64,000 bases of DNA, from positions 2,790,001 through 2,854,000 of the forward strand of contig NZ_BLKZ01000001.1 in assembly GCF_010723575.1 (NCBI RefSeq). Reading direction: 5' to 3'. Every line of letters starts with the position of its first letter. Position 1 is the first letter of the stretch. Source of the DNA: Mycobacterium bourgelatii. GTDB lineage: Bacteria; Actinomycetota; Actinomycetes; Mycobacteriales; Mycobacteriaceae. Below, piece after piece: positions 20,701 to 28,600 of this stretch. Made by a program: the position numbers and the translations under genes. Under the pieces are notes generated by a model. The model had not been told where the DNA came from. It ran no database searches and saw nothing but the letters and a program-made list of their open reading frames with translations.

Positions 20701-21695
20701 CCCGTGCCGGAGTTCAGTCCACCGAACCCACTCATCCCGTTGCCGGTTAGCCCGATACCGACGTTGCCGTTGCCGGTGTTGCCGAAGCCGATGTTGCCGT
20801 CGCCGGTGTTGCCGAACCCGATGTTGTTACTGCCGCTGTTGCCGAAGCCGATGTTGTGGATGGCCCCGGTCAGCGACGTAGCACTATTGCCGAAACCGAT
20901 GTTTCCGAAACCGATGTTGCCCGGCCCGAAGTTTCCGGAGCCGATGTTCGCGCTGCCGACGTTGTAGTTGCCGAGGTTGGCGTTGCCGAGATTGCCGACC
21001 CCGAGATTCGTCAGGCCAACATTGATGGTGAAGGGAAGGGCGGCAGCAGCATTGGCGGCGGCAGATGCAGCCCCGCCCGGCGACATCGTGCCCGCGAGTT
21101 GTGCGCCGGCGGCATTCGCCGCCGCGGCAAGGACGCTCGATGCGCCCGCCACGCTCGCCGCCGCATCCGCCAGGCCGGGCAGCGGCAGGCTGAACGGCGT
21201 CAGGCCCGAAACCACGGCAGAAGCTCCGGAATAGTAGCCGAACATGGCGGCCACATCCTGCGCCCACATGCCCTCGTACTGCGCCTCGATCGCCGCGATC
21301 GCCGGCGTGTTCAGACCGAGCAGATTCGACCGCACCAGCGACAGCAGTTGAGCGCGGTTGGCGGCCACTACCCCCGGATGCACCGTCGCGGCCCGCGCTG
21401 CCTCGAACGCGGCTGCGGCTAACCGGGCGTGACCCGCCGCTTCGCCGGCCTGCGCCGCCGCCGATCTCAACCAACCCAGATAGGGTGCGGCGGCGCCTGT
21501 CATGGCCACCGCCGCCGGGCTCTGCCAAGCGGAATCCAGCAGTTCGACGGTCACCGAGCCGAAAGAGGCTGCCGCTGAAGCCAACTCGGCGGCCAATCCA
21601 TCCCAGGCCGCCGCGGATGCCAACATCGATCCTGACCCCGCGCCGAGGAACATCCGCGCGGAGTTGACCTCGGGTGCCAGTACCGCAAAACTCAT
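11673..21695 (-). CDS. Giant PPE-MPTR family protein (3340 aa)
   Basis: Residues 1 to about 180 form a PPE domain (MSFAVLAPEVNSARMF start). The central WxG site reads WQS instead of the usual WQG. The rest is an MPTR region of NxGxGNxG pentapeptide repeats (Pentapeptide_2), divided by seven punctuation segments. Six carry a WRxDYQGL-type motif followed by 80-120 residues of non-repetitive beta-rich sequence with PI-rich strands, then PSSGFFNSG. These recur about every 1.35 kb. PPE proteins are exported by ESX systems, mostly ESX-5, as PE-PPE pairs and reach the outer envelope. No PE partner is adjacent on this strand. GAAGGA lies seven bases before the ATG. The size is comparable to the largest M. 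tuberculosis PPE proteins (about 3100-3700 residues). The gene ends next to the nested IS cluster. Confidence 0.95.
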   Translation of the reverse strand: MSFAVLAPEVNSARMFLGAGSGSMLASAAAWDGLAAELASAAASFGSVTVELLDSAWQSPAAVAMTGAAAPYLGWLRSAAAQAGEAAGHARLAAAAFEAARAATVHPGVVAANRAQLLSLVRSNLLGLNTPAIAAIEAQYEGMWAQDVAAMFGYYSGASAVVSGLTPFSLPLPGLADAAASVAGASSVLAAAANAAGAQLAGTMSPGGAASAAANAAAALPFTINVGLTNLGVGNLGNANLGNYNVGSANIGSGNFGPGNIGFGNIGFGNSATSLTGAIHNIGFGNSGSNNIGFGNTGDGNIGFGNTGNGNVGIGLTGNGMSGFGGLNSGTGNRGLFNSGTNNTGLFNSGSENFGLGNSGIFNTGIGNSGIANTGFFNPGIANTGFGNSGNYNTGNFNSGNSNTGGFNTGSYNTGWLNTGNYNTGLANTGNVNTGAFITGDYSNGLFWRGDYQGLITGSPGIGNSTTVPSSGFFNDGDGSASGFFNSGGNVSGLFNTSTGFLGLSGLANTGVAVSGLSITGNTISGLFNDAYPEDLTTPNYVSGVANTGPFISGLFGGTSAPTSNTGFANVGQQNTGIANVGDFNTGIGNVGNENTGGGNDGQDNIGFGNKGTSNTGLGNVGNQNVGSGNLGDFNTGLGNLGDYNSGLGNLGNNNTGFGNNGVGNIGFGNTGSGNIGIGLSGTGLVGFGALNTGSGNLGLFNSGTNNIGLFNSGTNNIGIGNAGTGNWGIGNPGIGNTGYGNAGNFNTGWFNGGVVNTGFANVGNYNTGGGNVGNFNTGAFDPGDYNTGGFNPGNTNTGFLNIGNYNNSILAAGDGAGQIAIDLAITIPDINFDIQMFTPVHEVMQFGGDILTLPGGEQTIAIWLSPPPDPLTLTLGPVNLSSSTINLPLVTLTIGGPNTGVGVSMTGAFQGGTIQLLKVEPKPGFFNSTTLPSSGFFNNGIGGASGFFNSGANLSGLQNVGALSSGWANLGNTVSGIYNTSTANLATAANLSGLANLGRDVAGAVRDANGVFINLGLANAGQLNLGNGNFGSGNLGNGNIGGANIGSGNIGATNFGSGNIGFGNIGFGNSGPSLTAAIHNIGFGNTGSDNVGFGNTGTNNIGFGNTGTGNIGIGLTGDRQIGFGNWNTGSGNVGFFNSGTNNVGLFNSGNGNFGIGNSGSYNTGFGNAGDSNTGLFNTGFVNTGIANAGSYNTGGYNIGSTNTGGANPGSYNTGWFNAGNFNTGLANSGNINTGGFISGNMSNGWFWRGDEQGLMGGNYTLHIPEMPGHMTVHVPINIPITATATGGLYNGIFIASVPFDLSFELFGEQFSLVDGFINSVTIPPIAFNLSLLSVSIGNPNGSTGLYVPATFGIKSVDWTVYNQPFSPGFFNSSTGPSSGFFNGGIGGNSGFGNFGANNSGFQNISSEILGNSGLRNYGALQSGIQNLGNTVSGVFNTSSLDFATAARLSGISNVGSNLAGLFRNAFVGGTNFNLGLGNEGGLNLGLANVGDFNVGLGNVGNYNLGSGNIGSQNFGSGNIGSFNIGFGNSGPALTAALNNIGIGNTGSNNFGFGNFGDGNIGFGNTGSGNIGIGLTGNNQYGFGDWTSGSGNIGLFNSGTNNIGFFNSGTGNFGIGNSGNYNTGFGNTGSTNTGLFNTGSVNTGIGNAGNLNTGSYNPGNTNTGGFNPGSYNTGWFNTGNYNTGLGNTGNVNTGFLNAGSYNNGIGWRADYQGLVSLNATTIIPDSAVPFEFDVPIHLSVPIGAVLPTITISSFTIPQLTVDLDTIIGDADLVITSIGFPQLTIGLPFIGINIGTPVGAVGPLIHITGDGRLLPITFTGIDIKPAPGFGNSTTSPSSGFFNSGNGSSSGFMNIGANASGLLNLASGTSGISGYKVFGDLISGVSNLGNTVSGLFNTSSATDLFTTPAFVSGAGNIGTNLAGFLRSTATGSLFNVGFADLGQSNVGSGNIGDFNLGNGNIGGYNVGSGNIGSQNFGSGNIGSFNIGFGNSGPALTAALNNIGIGNTGSNNFGFGNFGDGNIGFGNTGSGNIGIGLSGNNQVGFGNWNSGSGNVGLFNSGTDNIGFFNSGTGNFGIGNSGSHNTGFGNAGDFNTGFFNTGSVNTGIANAGSYNTGSYNVGSTNTGSFNPGSYNTGWFNTGNYNTGVGNSGNVNTGAFNTGSYNNGFIWRDDYQGLIGFDYTVTIPEFPAANIDISIPLNIPINVNLGSFRFYGFSLDPIHVNFSGPIWTYADAYVSSIQIPTITGTLPTITANIGSPDGSTALNIAIRSTAGPIRIPLIHIPATPGFGNHTTSPSSGFFNSGAGGVSGFWNVGANASGMFNWEALGSSGLNNVGTLASGFSNLGNTLSGFFNSSSAANLSTTPANMSGMYNAGIDIAGLFRNGASGSTLNLGLADLGQFSLGGGNIGDFNLGNGNIGGYNVGSGNIGSQNFGSGNIGSFNIGFGNSGPGLTAALNNIGFGNTGSNNFGFGNFGDGNIGFGNTGSGNIGIGLSGNNQVGFGNWNSGSGNVGLFNSGSGNVGFFNSGTGNFGIGNSGNYNTGFFNTGSVNTGFFNTGLVNTGIANAGSYNTGAYNIGSTNTGSFNPGSYNTGWFNIGDYNTGLGNSGDVNTGVFNMGSYNNGLLWRGEYRGVLTGGYQITIDEIPFAFDVRAPINIPITATITSVSMSAINIPQITIRGLGEAFGYLDVIDFNITIGTISIHGGGADAPATTPITIDFGSQPPVNTVSLNIGAHDGSTVIAIVGGGGMGPITIPVINIPATPGFFNTTTTPSSGFFNVGTGGLSGFFNFGAGSSGLFNYATGILGNSGIQNYGSLQSGLANLGNSISGVLNTGLGLGTPDNGSGFSNVGNSLAGLFQNGTTGTTTFSLGLGNFGSLNIGNGNIGGFNFGNGNVGSYNVGSGNIGGYNFGGGNFGSDNFGGGNIGSGNIGFGNAGPALTAAIQNVGIGNTGSFNFGFGNTGNGNIGFANTGTGNIGIGLTGNNQVGIGGLNSGSGNIGLFNSGTGNVGFFNSGTGNWGIGNSGTYNTGIGNTGSTNTGFFNTGLVNTGIGNAGNFNTGFFNAGSTNTGSFNPGSYNTGDFNVGDYNTGWFNTGDSNTGIANSGNVNTGAFISGSYSNGFLWRGDYQGLFGFGFEYTMPEITYHYEVPINIEVPITGVVDAITAGAFTYSIPIHIQASTVLGIRIEYGDSNVGPVTFNLNTVQPETPIDYLFTNVVNLVGNGGTGPVTFGFNFAGGPGFFNSGDTPSSGFFNSGGGASGFFNNAAGAVSGVGNRFAQMSGLFNAGGINVSGFQNFGTFESGWANLGNFVSGAFNTSFFNFATQAFNSGFGNFGVRLAGLLNTGTGP

Positions 21696-22001
21696 ACGGT
21701 GTCCTTCGCGGGTGACCCCTACCGGGGTGGCGGTCAGGTTCTTACAACCGGCGTATAACGGCCCTTACCGTAGCGGTTTCGCGGGCGATTTCACGCATAT
21801 TCTCGCCAAAAATTTTCGGGTGCCTAATCAACTAATCCGCTATGGCTTGCGGATACTGGCCCTCCCCGCTTCGCGGAGTGCACATACGTACGCGCCATTC
21901 GAGCGAAAAACTAAACGGCGCGCCCCCCGTGGGTTACCGTGTTTGACTGCGCTGGTTGTCGGTGGTGTTTCGGGTTGTCTTGAGTGACGGCGAGGTCGCT
22001 G
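21696..22001. promoter_or_regulatory. Divergent control region between the giant PPE and the first PE_PGRS gene
   Basis: About 306 bp without a coding sequence separates two divergent surface-protein genes, so it must hold both promoters. The last ~40 bases before the PE_PGRS start (CGGGTTGTCTTGAGTGACGG onward) are nearly repeated before the second PE_PGRS gene (about 25645-25679). I see no clear sigma-factor consensus or palindrome. Confidence 0.45.
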
Positions 22002-25000
22002 ATGGCGTTTGTTGTGGTTGCACCGGAGCTGGTGGCGGCTGCGGCTTCGGACGTGGCGGGGATCGGCTCGGCGGTTGCTGCGGCGAATGCGGTTGCGGCG
22101 CGGTCGACGACGGGGTTGGTCAGCGCGGCCGCCGATGAGGTGTCGCGAGCGATTGCCGTGATGTTTTCCGGGCATGCGCTGGGTTATCAGGAGTTGGCCG
22201 TGCAGGCCGCGGCGGTACATCAGCAGTTTGTGCAGACGTTGGTTGCCGGTGGGGCCGGTTATGCGACCGCGGAGGCGCTCAATATTGGCCCGTTGCAACC
22301 GCTTCTAGATCTGATCAACGCGCCCACCCAGCAGTTGTTGGGGCGTCCGCTGATCGGCAACGGCACCGACGGGGCGCCGGGCAGTGGGCAGGCCGGCGGG
22401 CTGGGTGGGCTGTTGTTCGGCAATGGCGGTAATGGTGGCTCGGGGGCGGCGGGGCAGCCCGGCGGTGCTGGTGGGGACGCGGGTCTGCTCGGTTCGGGCG
22501 GTGCCGGTGGAGCCGGGGGTGCCGGTGCGGCAGGCGGGGCCGGCGGAACCGGGGGCTGGCTGTTCGGTTCAGGTGGGGCAGGCGGGGCCGGTGGCGCCAG
22601 TACGACTGCGGGCGGTACCGGTGGGGCCGGCGGGGTCGGCGGGTCGGCTCCGTTGTTCGGTTACGGCGGCACCGGTGGGGCCGGCGGTATGGGTGGGCCC
22701 AAGGGTGGTGCGGGTGGCGACGGCGGGGCGGGCGGTAACGGCGGGCAGCTGATCGGGGTGGGCGGCATTGGTGGTGCCGGCGGGGCGGGCAGCGCCGGCG
22801 CTGCCGGCGGGGCTGGTATGGACGGTGCGGGCGGTGGGGCGGGCGGACACGGGGGTGCTGGCGGCAACGCCGGTGTGGTGGGGGCCGGCGGGGTCGGCGG
22901 TCTCGGCGGTGCTGGTGGGGCCGGCGGTGACGGCGGGGCCGGGGCCGGTGGCCAGTCCGGCGGTGACGGTGGGACCGGGGGTGCCGGCGGGGGCGGGGGT
23001 CGGGCCGGCCAAGCTCCGTTGATCGGACCGTCCGGCGCTGGTGGTCACGGTGGGGCCGGCGGCGTCGGTGGCGCCGGTGGGACCGGCGGCAACGACACCG
23101 CGGCTCTGGGGGCGGGCAATGGTGGTGACGGCGGGGCCGGCGGGGCCGGCGGCCTGGGTGGCGCGGCGGCCGGGATGGCGGCGGTCGCGGGCAACGGCGG
23201 CGCCGGTGGTGATGGCGGGGTAGCCGGCAACGGCGGGGTGGCAACCAACAACGGCCACAACGGCGGTAGCGGTGGTCGCGGCGGTGCCGGTGGGTCCGCC
23301 GGGGCGGGCGGCAACGCCAGCGATGGGGCTGCGGTCAATGGCAATGGGGGGGTGGGGGGCAGCGGCGGCGCGGGCGGTGATGGTGGTCATGGGGCCAACG
23401 CCACCGGTGCCTCGGCCGGCGGCGCCGGCGGCCATGGCGGCAAGGGCGGCAATGCCGGGGCCGGTGGGGCCGCCGGCATCGGCGGCGTCAGCGGAACCGC
23501 GGGTGCTTACGGCAGTGGCGGCAACGGCGGCGACGGCAGCCATGGCGGCAACGGTGGCACCGCGGCCGCTGGCGGGGCCGGGGTGGACGGCAAGGCTGGC
23601 CCTGCCGGCGGGGCCGGTGGCAACGGGGGGGCCGGGGGCAACAGCGGGCCCGGTGGCATCAACGGCAGCGGCGGCAATGGCGGCAACGGCGGGCTGGGTG
23701 GCACCGGCGGGGCCGGGGGTACGGCCGTCATGGCAGGCACCGACGGCGGCAACGGCGGCATGGGCGGGAGCGGCGGCAACGCCGGGACCGCAGGCATCGC
23801 CGGGACCGGAGGCACCGGGGGCACCGCCGGTACGCCGGGCGATGGCGGTGACGGCGGACTCGGGGGCAATGGCGGCAACGGAGCCACCGGACCCGCCGGC
23901 GGCACCGGTGGGGGCGGCGGGGACGGCGGCGAGGGCGGAACGGGCGGCTCGGCCAGCGCCGGTGGCACCAACGGCAGCGGTGGCAAAGGCGGCAACGGCG
24001 GACTCGGCGGCAATGGCGGCAACGGCAAGGCAGGAACGTCAAGCGCGGATGGCCAGGACGGCGGTAGGGGCGGCGACGGCGGTGACGCCGGGAAAGGGGG
24101 CCTGGCCGGTGGGGGCGCCGGTGGCGCGGGAAGCGTCGGCAAGGCGGGCGTCGGCGGGAACGGCGGTAACGGTGGCCACGGCGGATTGGGCGGCAACGGG
24201 ATCGACAACAACGACAACAATGGCGGGGCCGGCGGCAACGGCACCAAAGGCGGCAGCGGCGGCCAGGGCGGCGTCGGCGGCGCGGCAAACGGCGGGACCG
24301 CCGGCAGCGGCGGCGCCGGGGGGAACGGCGCCAACGGCGGTAAGGGCGGCCGCGGCGCTAACGGCGCCAACGGCGTGGAGGGTAGCTCGGACGGCCCACC
24401 CGGCGGCACCGGCGGCACTGGCGGCACCGGCGGCGCCGGTGGCAACGCCGGTGCAGGCGGCGCGAAGGGCAGCGGCGAAGGCGGCAGTGCCGGCAACGCA
24501 GGCGTCGCGGGTCACGGCGGTGACGGCGGCAACGGCGGCAGCGGCGGCAACGGTGCCCCGGGTTCGTGGGGCATCACCGGAGACGGCTATATCGGCGGCG
24601 CCGGTGGCAACGGCGGCAACGGCGGTGCTGGGGGCCTGGGCGGCAACGGCGTTGCCGGCGTCGGCGGAGGCAACGGCGGCAAGGGCGGCAACGGCGGCCT
24701 CGCCGGCGCTGGAGGTACGGGCGGCACAGCGAGCGTCTTGGGCGACGGAGGGCGCGGCGGCAACGGCGGTGTCGGGGGTCTCGGCGGCCACGGCGGCAAC
24801 GGCGGTTTCGGCGGCGGCAAAGGTGGCGCCGGAGGTGCCGGCGGCAATGGCAACACCGGCGGTACCGGCGGCGAAGGGGGCGTCGTCGGCCGGAATGGGG
24901 GGGTCGGCGGCGACGGCGGCGCCGGCGGCGGCGGTGGCAACGGCGGGTGGGGCAACGGCGCAGACGGCGGCGCCGGCGGCGCCGCCGGCAACGGCGGCAC

Positions 25001-25541
25001 GGGAGGCACTGGCGGCCACGCCACCGACGTTGCCCCCTTCTCCTCTGGCTATGACGGCGGTAGGGGCGGGACCGGCGGCGCAGGAGGGACCGGCGGCCTG
25101 GGCGGCGGTGTCTCCGGCAAAGGTCTTGGCGGCGACGGCGGTGCTGCCGGCAACGGTGGTACCGGCGGTACCGGAGGTCTCGGCGGCGAGAGTCAACTTC
25201 TCAATAGCTACAACGGCAACGGGGGCGCCGGCGGCAATGGCGGGATGGGCGGCACCGGTGGGAGTGCCACTGCTCCGGGTGGGAAAGCCGCCGACGGCGG
25301 CAAGGGAGGCGCCGGCGGCACCGGCGGCAACGGCGACACGGCCTACGACCCCGACTACTGGGGTCAAGGTGGTTTTGGCGGCACCGGCGGCACCGGCGGC
25401 ACCGGCGGTAAGTCCGCCGACGGGGACTTCGGCTCCTTCGGATCCAACGGTGCCGTTGGCAGCGGCCCGACCGGCGGCGGGCGCAACCCGAATGGCGGCA
25501 GCGGGGGCAGCGGCGGCATCGGCGGTGCCGGTGCCACTTAG
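22002..25541 (+). CDS. PE_PGRS family protein (about 1179 aa)
   Basis: The PE domain is at residues 1 to about 95 (MAFVVVAPELVAAAASD), with the ESX export signature YATAE (YxxxE) near its end. The GRPLIG linker follows, then over 1000 residues of GGxGGx repeats rich in Gly, Ala and Asn. ATG 22002 is preceded by GCGAGG; the frame is open to 21984 but the PE family starts at this Met. PE_PGRS proteins are exported through ESX-5 and associate with the mycobacterial surface, often with host-interaction roles. No extra C-terminal domain is present. A tandem paralogue follows 138 bp downstream. Confidence 0.93.
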   Translation: MAFVVVAPELVAAAASDVAGIGSAVAAANAVAARSTTGLVSAAADEVSRAIAVMFSGHALGYQELAVQAAAVHQQFVQTLVAGGAGYATAEALNIGPLQPLLDLINAPTQQLLGRPLIGNGTDGAPGSGQAGGLGGLLFGNGGNGGSGAAGQPGGAGGDAGLLGSGGAGGAGGAGAAGGAGGTGGWLFGSGGAGGAGGASTTAGGTGGAGGVGGSAPLFGYGGTGGAGGMGGPKGGAGGDGGAGGNGGQLIGVGGIGGAGGAGSAGAAGGAGMDGAGGGAGGHGGAGGNAGVVGAGGVGGLGGAGGAGGDGGAGAGGQSGGDGGTGGAGGGGGRAGQAPLIGPSGAGGHGGAGGVGGAGGTGGNDTAALGAGNGGDGGAGGAGGLGGAAAGMAAVAGNGGAGGDGGVAGNGGVATNNGHNGGSGGRGGAGGSAGAGGNASDGAAVNGNGGVGGSGGAGGDGGHGANATGASAGGAGGHGGKGGNAGAGGAAGIGGVSGTAGAYGSGGNGGDGSHGGNGGTAAAGGAGVDGKAGPAGGAGGNGGAGGNSGPGGINGSGGNGGNGGLGGTGGAGGTAVMAGTDGGNGGMGGSGGNAGTAGIAGTGGTGGTAGTPGDGGDGGLGGNGGNGATGPAGGTGGGGGDGGEGGTGGSASAGGTNGSGGKGGNGGLGGNGGNGKAGTSSADGQDGGRGGDGGDAGKGGLAGGGAGGAGSVGKAGVGGNGGNGGHGGLGGNGIDNNDNNGGAGGNGTKGGSGGQGGVGGAANGGTAGSGGAGGNGANGGKGGRGANGANGVEGSSDGPPGGTGGTGGTGGAGGNAGAGGAKGSGEGGSAGNAGVAGHGGDGGNGGSGGNGAPGSWGITGDGYIGGAGGNGGNGGAGGLGGNGVAGVGGGNGGKGGNGGLAGAGGTGGTASVLGDGGRGGNGGVGGLGGHGGNGGFGGGKGGAGGAGGNGNTGGTGGEGGVVGRNGGVGGDGGAGGGGGNGGWGNGADGGAGGAAGNGGTGGTGGHATDVAPFSSGYDGGRGGTGGAGGTGGLGGGVSGKGLGGDGGAAGNGGTGGTGGLGGESQLLNSYNGNGGAGGNGGMGGTGGSATAPGGKAADGGKGGAGGTGGNGDTAYDPDYWGQGGFGGTGGTGGTGGKSADGDFGSFGSNGAVGSGPTGGGRNPNGGSGGSGGIGGAGAT

Positions 25542-25679
25542 TCCAATTGCCGCTGTGAGAGAAAGGACGGGCATTCGAGTGGAAGCGTCGACTTATGCTC
25601 GCGGCCGAGCGCGGTGCGCGTCTTTTTCGATTGTCCCGGGGGGCTTTTCGGGTTGCTCTAAGGGACGGCGAGGTCGCTG

Positions 25680-28600
25680 ATGACTTTTCTGCTGGTTTCA
25701 CCGGAGTTGGTGGCGGCTGCGGCTTCGGACGTGGCGGGTATCGGTTTGACAGTCTCTGCGGCGAATTCAGTTGCGGCGCAGGCGACGACGGGGTTGGTCA
25801 GCGCGGCCGCCGATGAGGTGTCGCGAGCGATTGCAGTGTTGTTCTCCGGGCATGCGGTCGGCTATCAGGAGTTGGCCGTGCAGGCCGCCGCGGTGCATGG
25901 GCAGTTCGTGCAGGCGTTGGCTGCCGGTGGGGTCGGTTATGCGACCGCGGAGGCGCTCAATGTCGGTCCGTTGCAGCCGCTTCTAGATCTGATCAATGCG
26001 CCCACCCAGCAGCTGCTGGGACGTCCGCTGATCGGTGATGGCGCCAACGCGGCGCCGGGTAGTGGTCAGGCCGGCGGGCTGGGTGGGTTGCTGTGGGGCA
26101 ACGGGGGCCATGGCGGGTCGGGGGCGGCGGGGCAGCCTGGCGGTCGCGGTGGGGACGCGGGTCTGATTGGCGCGGGGGTGCTGGGGGCGCCGGGGGCGCC
26201 GGTGCGGCCGGCGGGGCCGGCGGGACCGGAGGGTGGCTATACGGTCCCGGTGGGGCAGGCGGCGCTGGTGGCAACAGTACGACGGCGGGAGGTATCGGTG
26301 GGGCCGGTGGGGCCGGCGGGGTGTCGCCGCTGATCGGCTACGGCGGCACCGGGGGTGCCGGCGGTATGGGCGGGCCCGGTGGTGGAGCGGGTGGCAACGG
26401 CGGTGCCGGCGGCAACGGCGGGCAATTCATCGGGGTGGGCGGCACGGGTGGTGCCGGCGGGGCGGGCGCCACCGGCACTGCCGGCGGGGCCGGCATGGAC
26501 GGTGTGAGCGGTGGGGCGGGCGGCCACGGCGGGGCCGGCGGCAGCGCCGGCGTGGTGGGCATCGGCGGGGTCGGCGGGCTCGGCGGTGCCGGTGGGGACG
26601 GTGGTGCCGGCGGGGCCGGCGGCAATGCGCAGGTCGGCGGTGATGGTGGGGCCGGCGGTGCCGGCGGGGCCGGGGGTCGGGCAGGTCAAGCACCGCTGAT
26701 CGGGCTGGGCGGCGATGGTGGCCATGGCGGGGCAGGCGGCAACGGCGGTGCCGGTGGGGCCGGCGGCAACGACACCCCGTCCTTTGCGGCCGCCAATGGC
26801 GGCGACGGCGGTGCCGGAGGGGCCGGTGGCGTGGGCGGGGCGGCCGCCGGGCTCACGGCGGCCGCGGGCAATGGCGGTGCCGGTGGTGCTGGTGGGGTGG
26901 CGGGCAACGGCGGTGTCGCGACCAACAATGGCCACAACGGCGGTAGTGGAGGTCGCGGCGGTGCCGGGGGGGCCGCCGGGACGGGCGGCAACGGCAGCAA
27001 TTGGGCCATCAACGGCAACGGCGGGGCGGGCGGCAGCGGTGCGGCCGGCGGCGACGGTGGTCATGGCGCCGACGCCACCGGCACCCTGGCAGGCGGGGCC
27101 GGCGGCCATGGCGGTGACGGCGGCAATGCCGGGGCCGGCGGCAACAGCGGCATCGGTGGCGTCGGCGGGACGGCGGGTGCCTATGGCAACGGCGGCAACG
27201 GCGGTAACGGCAGCTACGGCGGTAACGGTGGCATTGCGGCCGCGAGCGCGGCTGGAGTGGACGGCGTCGCCGGGCCCGCCGGTGGGGCCGGTGGCAATGG
27301 CGGGGCCGGCGGCAACAGTGGGCCCGGTGGCATCAACGGCTCCGGCGGCAACAGTGGTAACGGCGGCATCGGGGGCACGGGCGGGGCCGGGGGGTCGGCT
27401 GATGACCCGGGCACCAAGGGTGGCAACGGCGGCATGGGCGGGACCGGCGGCAACGCCGGCATCGCAGGCATCGCCGGGACGGGAGGCGCCGGGGGCACCG
27501 ACGGCATATCCGGCAATGGCGGCAAGGGCGGGTTGGGCGGCAACGGCGGCAACGGCGCCGCCGGAAAAGACGGCACCGCGATGACCACCATCAACGGCGG
27601 CACCGGCGGTGGCGGTGGGAACGGCGGCGAGGGCGGAACCGGGGGCTTGGCCGGCATCGGTGGCACCAACGGCAGCGGTGGTAACGGTGGCAACGGCGGA
27701 CTCGGTGGAGTCGGTGGCAACGGCCTGTCCGACGGCGGTACTGATGGCGGCCCCGGCGGCAACGGCGGCACGGGTGGCACTGGCGGAGACGCCGGAAAAG
27801 CCGGCCTGGCCGGTGGGGGTGCTGGCGCCGCGGGAACCGTCGGCAAAGCGGGCATCGGTGGTGATGGCGGCACCGGCGGCAACGGCGGCTCCGCCGGCGA
27901 CGGCGCCGACAACCCGAACGCAGACGGCGGACCCGGCGGCGCTGGCGGCGCCGGTGGCAACGGTGGGCGAGGCGGTCAGGGCGGCGCCGCCCACGGTGGA
28001 ACCGCCGGCAACGGCGGCAAAGGCGGTAACGGCGCCAACGGCGGCAACGGCGGCCAAGGCGGCAAGGGGCCCACGTACGAGAGTGGCACCGGCCCTGGGG
28101 CCAACGGTGGGAACGGCGGAGACGGCGGAGCCGGAGGTGCCGGCGGTAACGCGGGCCAAGGTGGAGCTCCCGGCCTCGCCAACGCCGGTGGGACTGCGGG
28201 GACTAAGGGCGCAGGGGGCATCGCTGGTCACGGCGGCCATGGCGGCATCGGCGGCGACGGCGGTAACGGCGCAGATTCTTTTTGGGACTTCATGGGCGAC
28301 AGCTGGTCCGGCGGCAACGGCGGCAACGGTGGTAAGGGCGGCACGGGCGGCAACGGCGGCAACGGAATCGACGGCGTCGGGGGCGGCAATGCCGGCAATG
28401 GGGGCGATGGCGGCAACGCTGGATTCGGTGGCACCGGCGGCGCACCCACTTTCATGCATGACGGAGGCCCCGGCGGCAACGGCGGCAACGGCGGCGCCGG
28501 CGGCAACGGCGGCAACGGCGGACTCGGCGGTGGTAAGGGCGGCAACGCAGGCGATGGCGGCGATGGCAACAAAGGCGGGACTGGTGGATCCGGCAATGAG

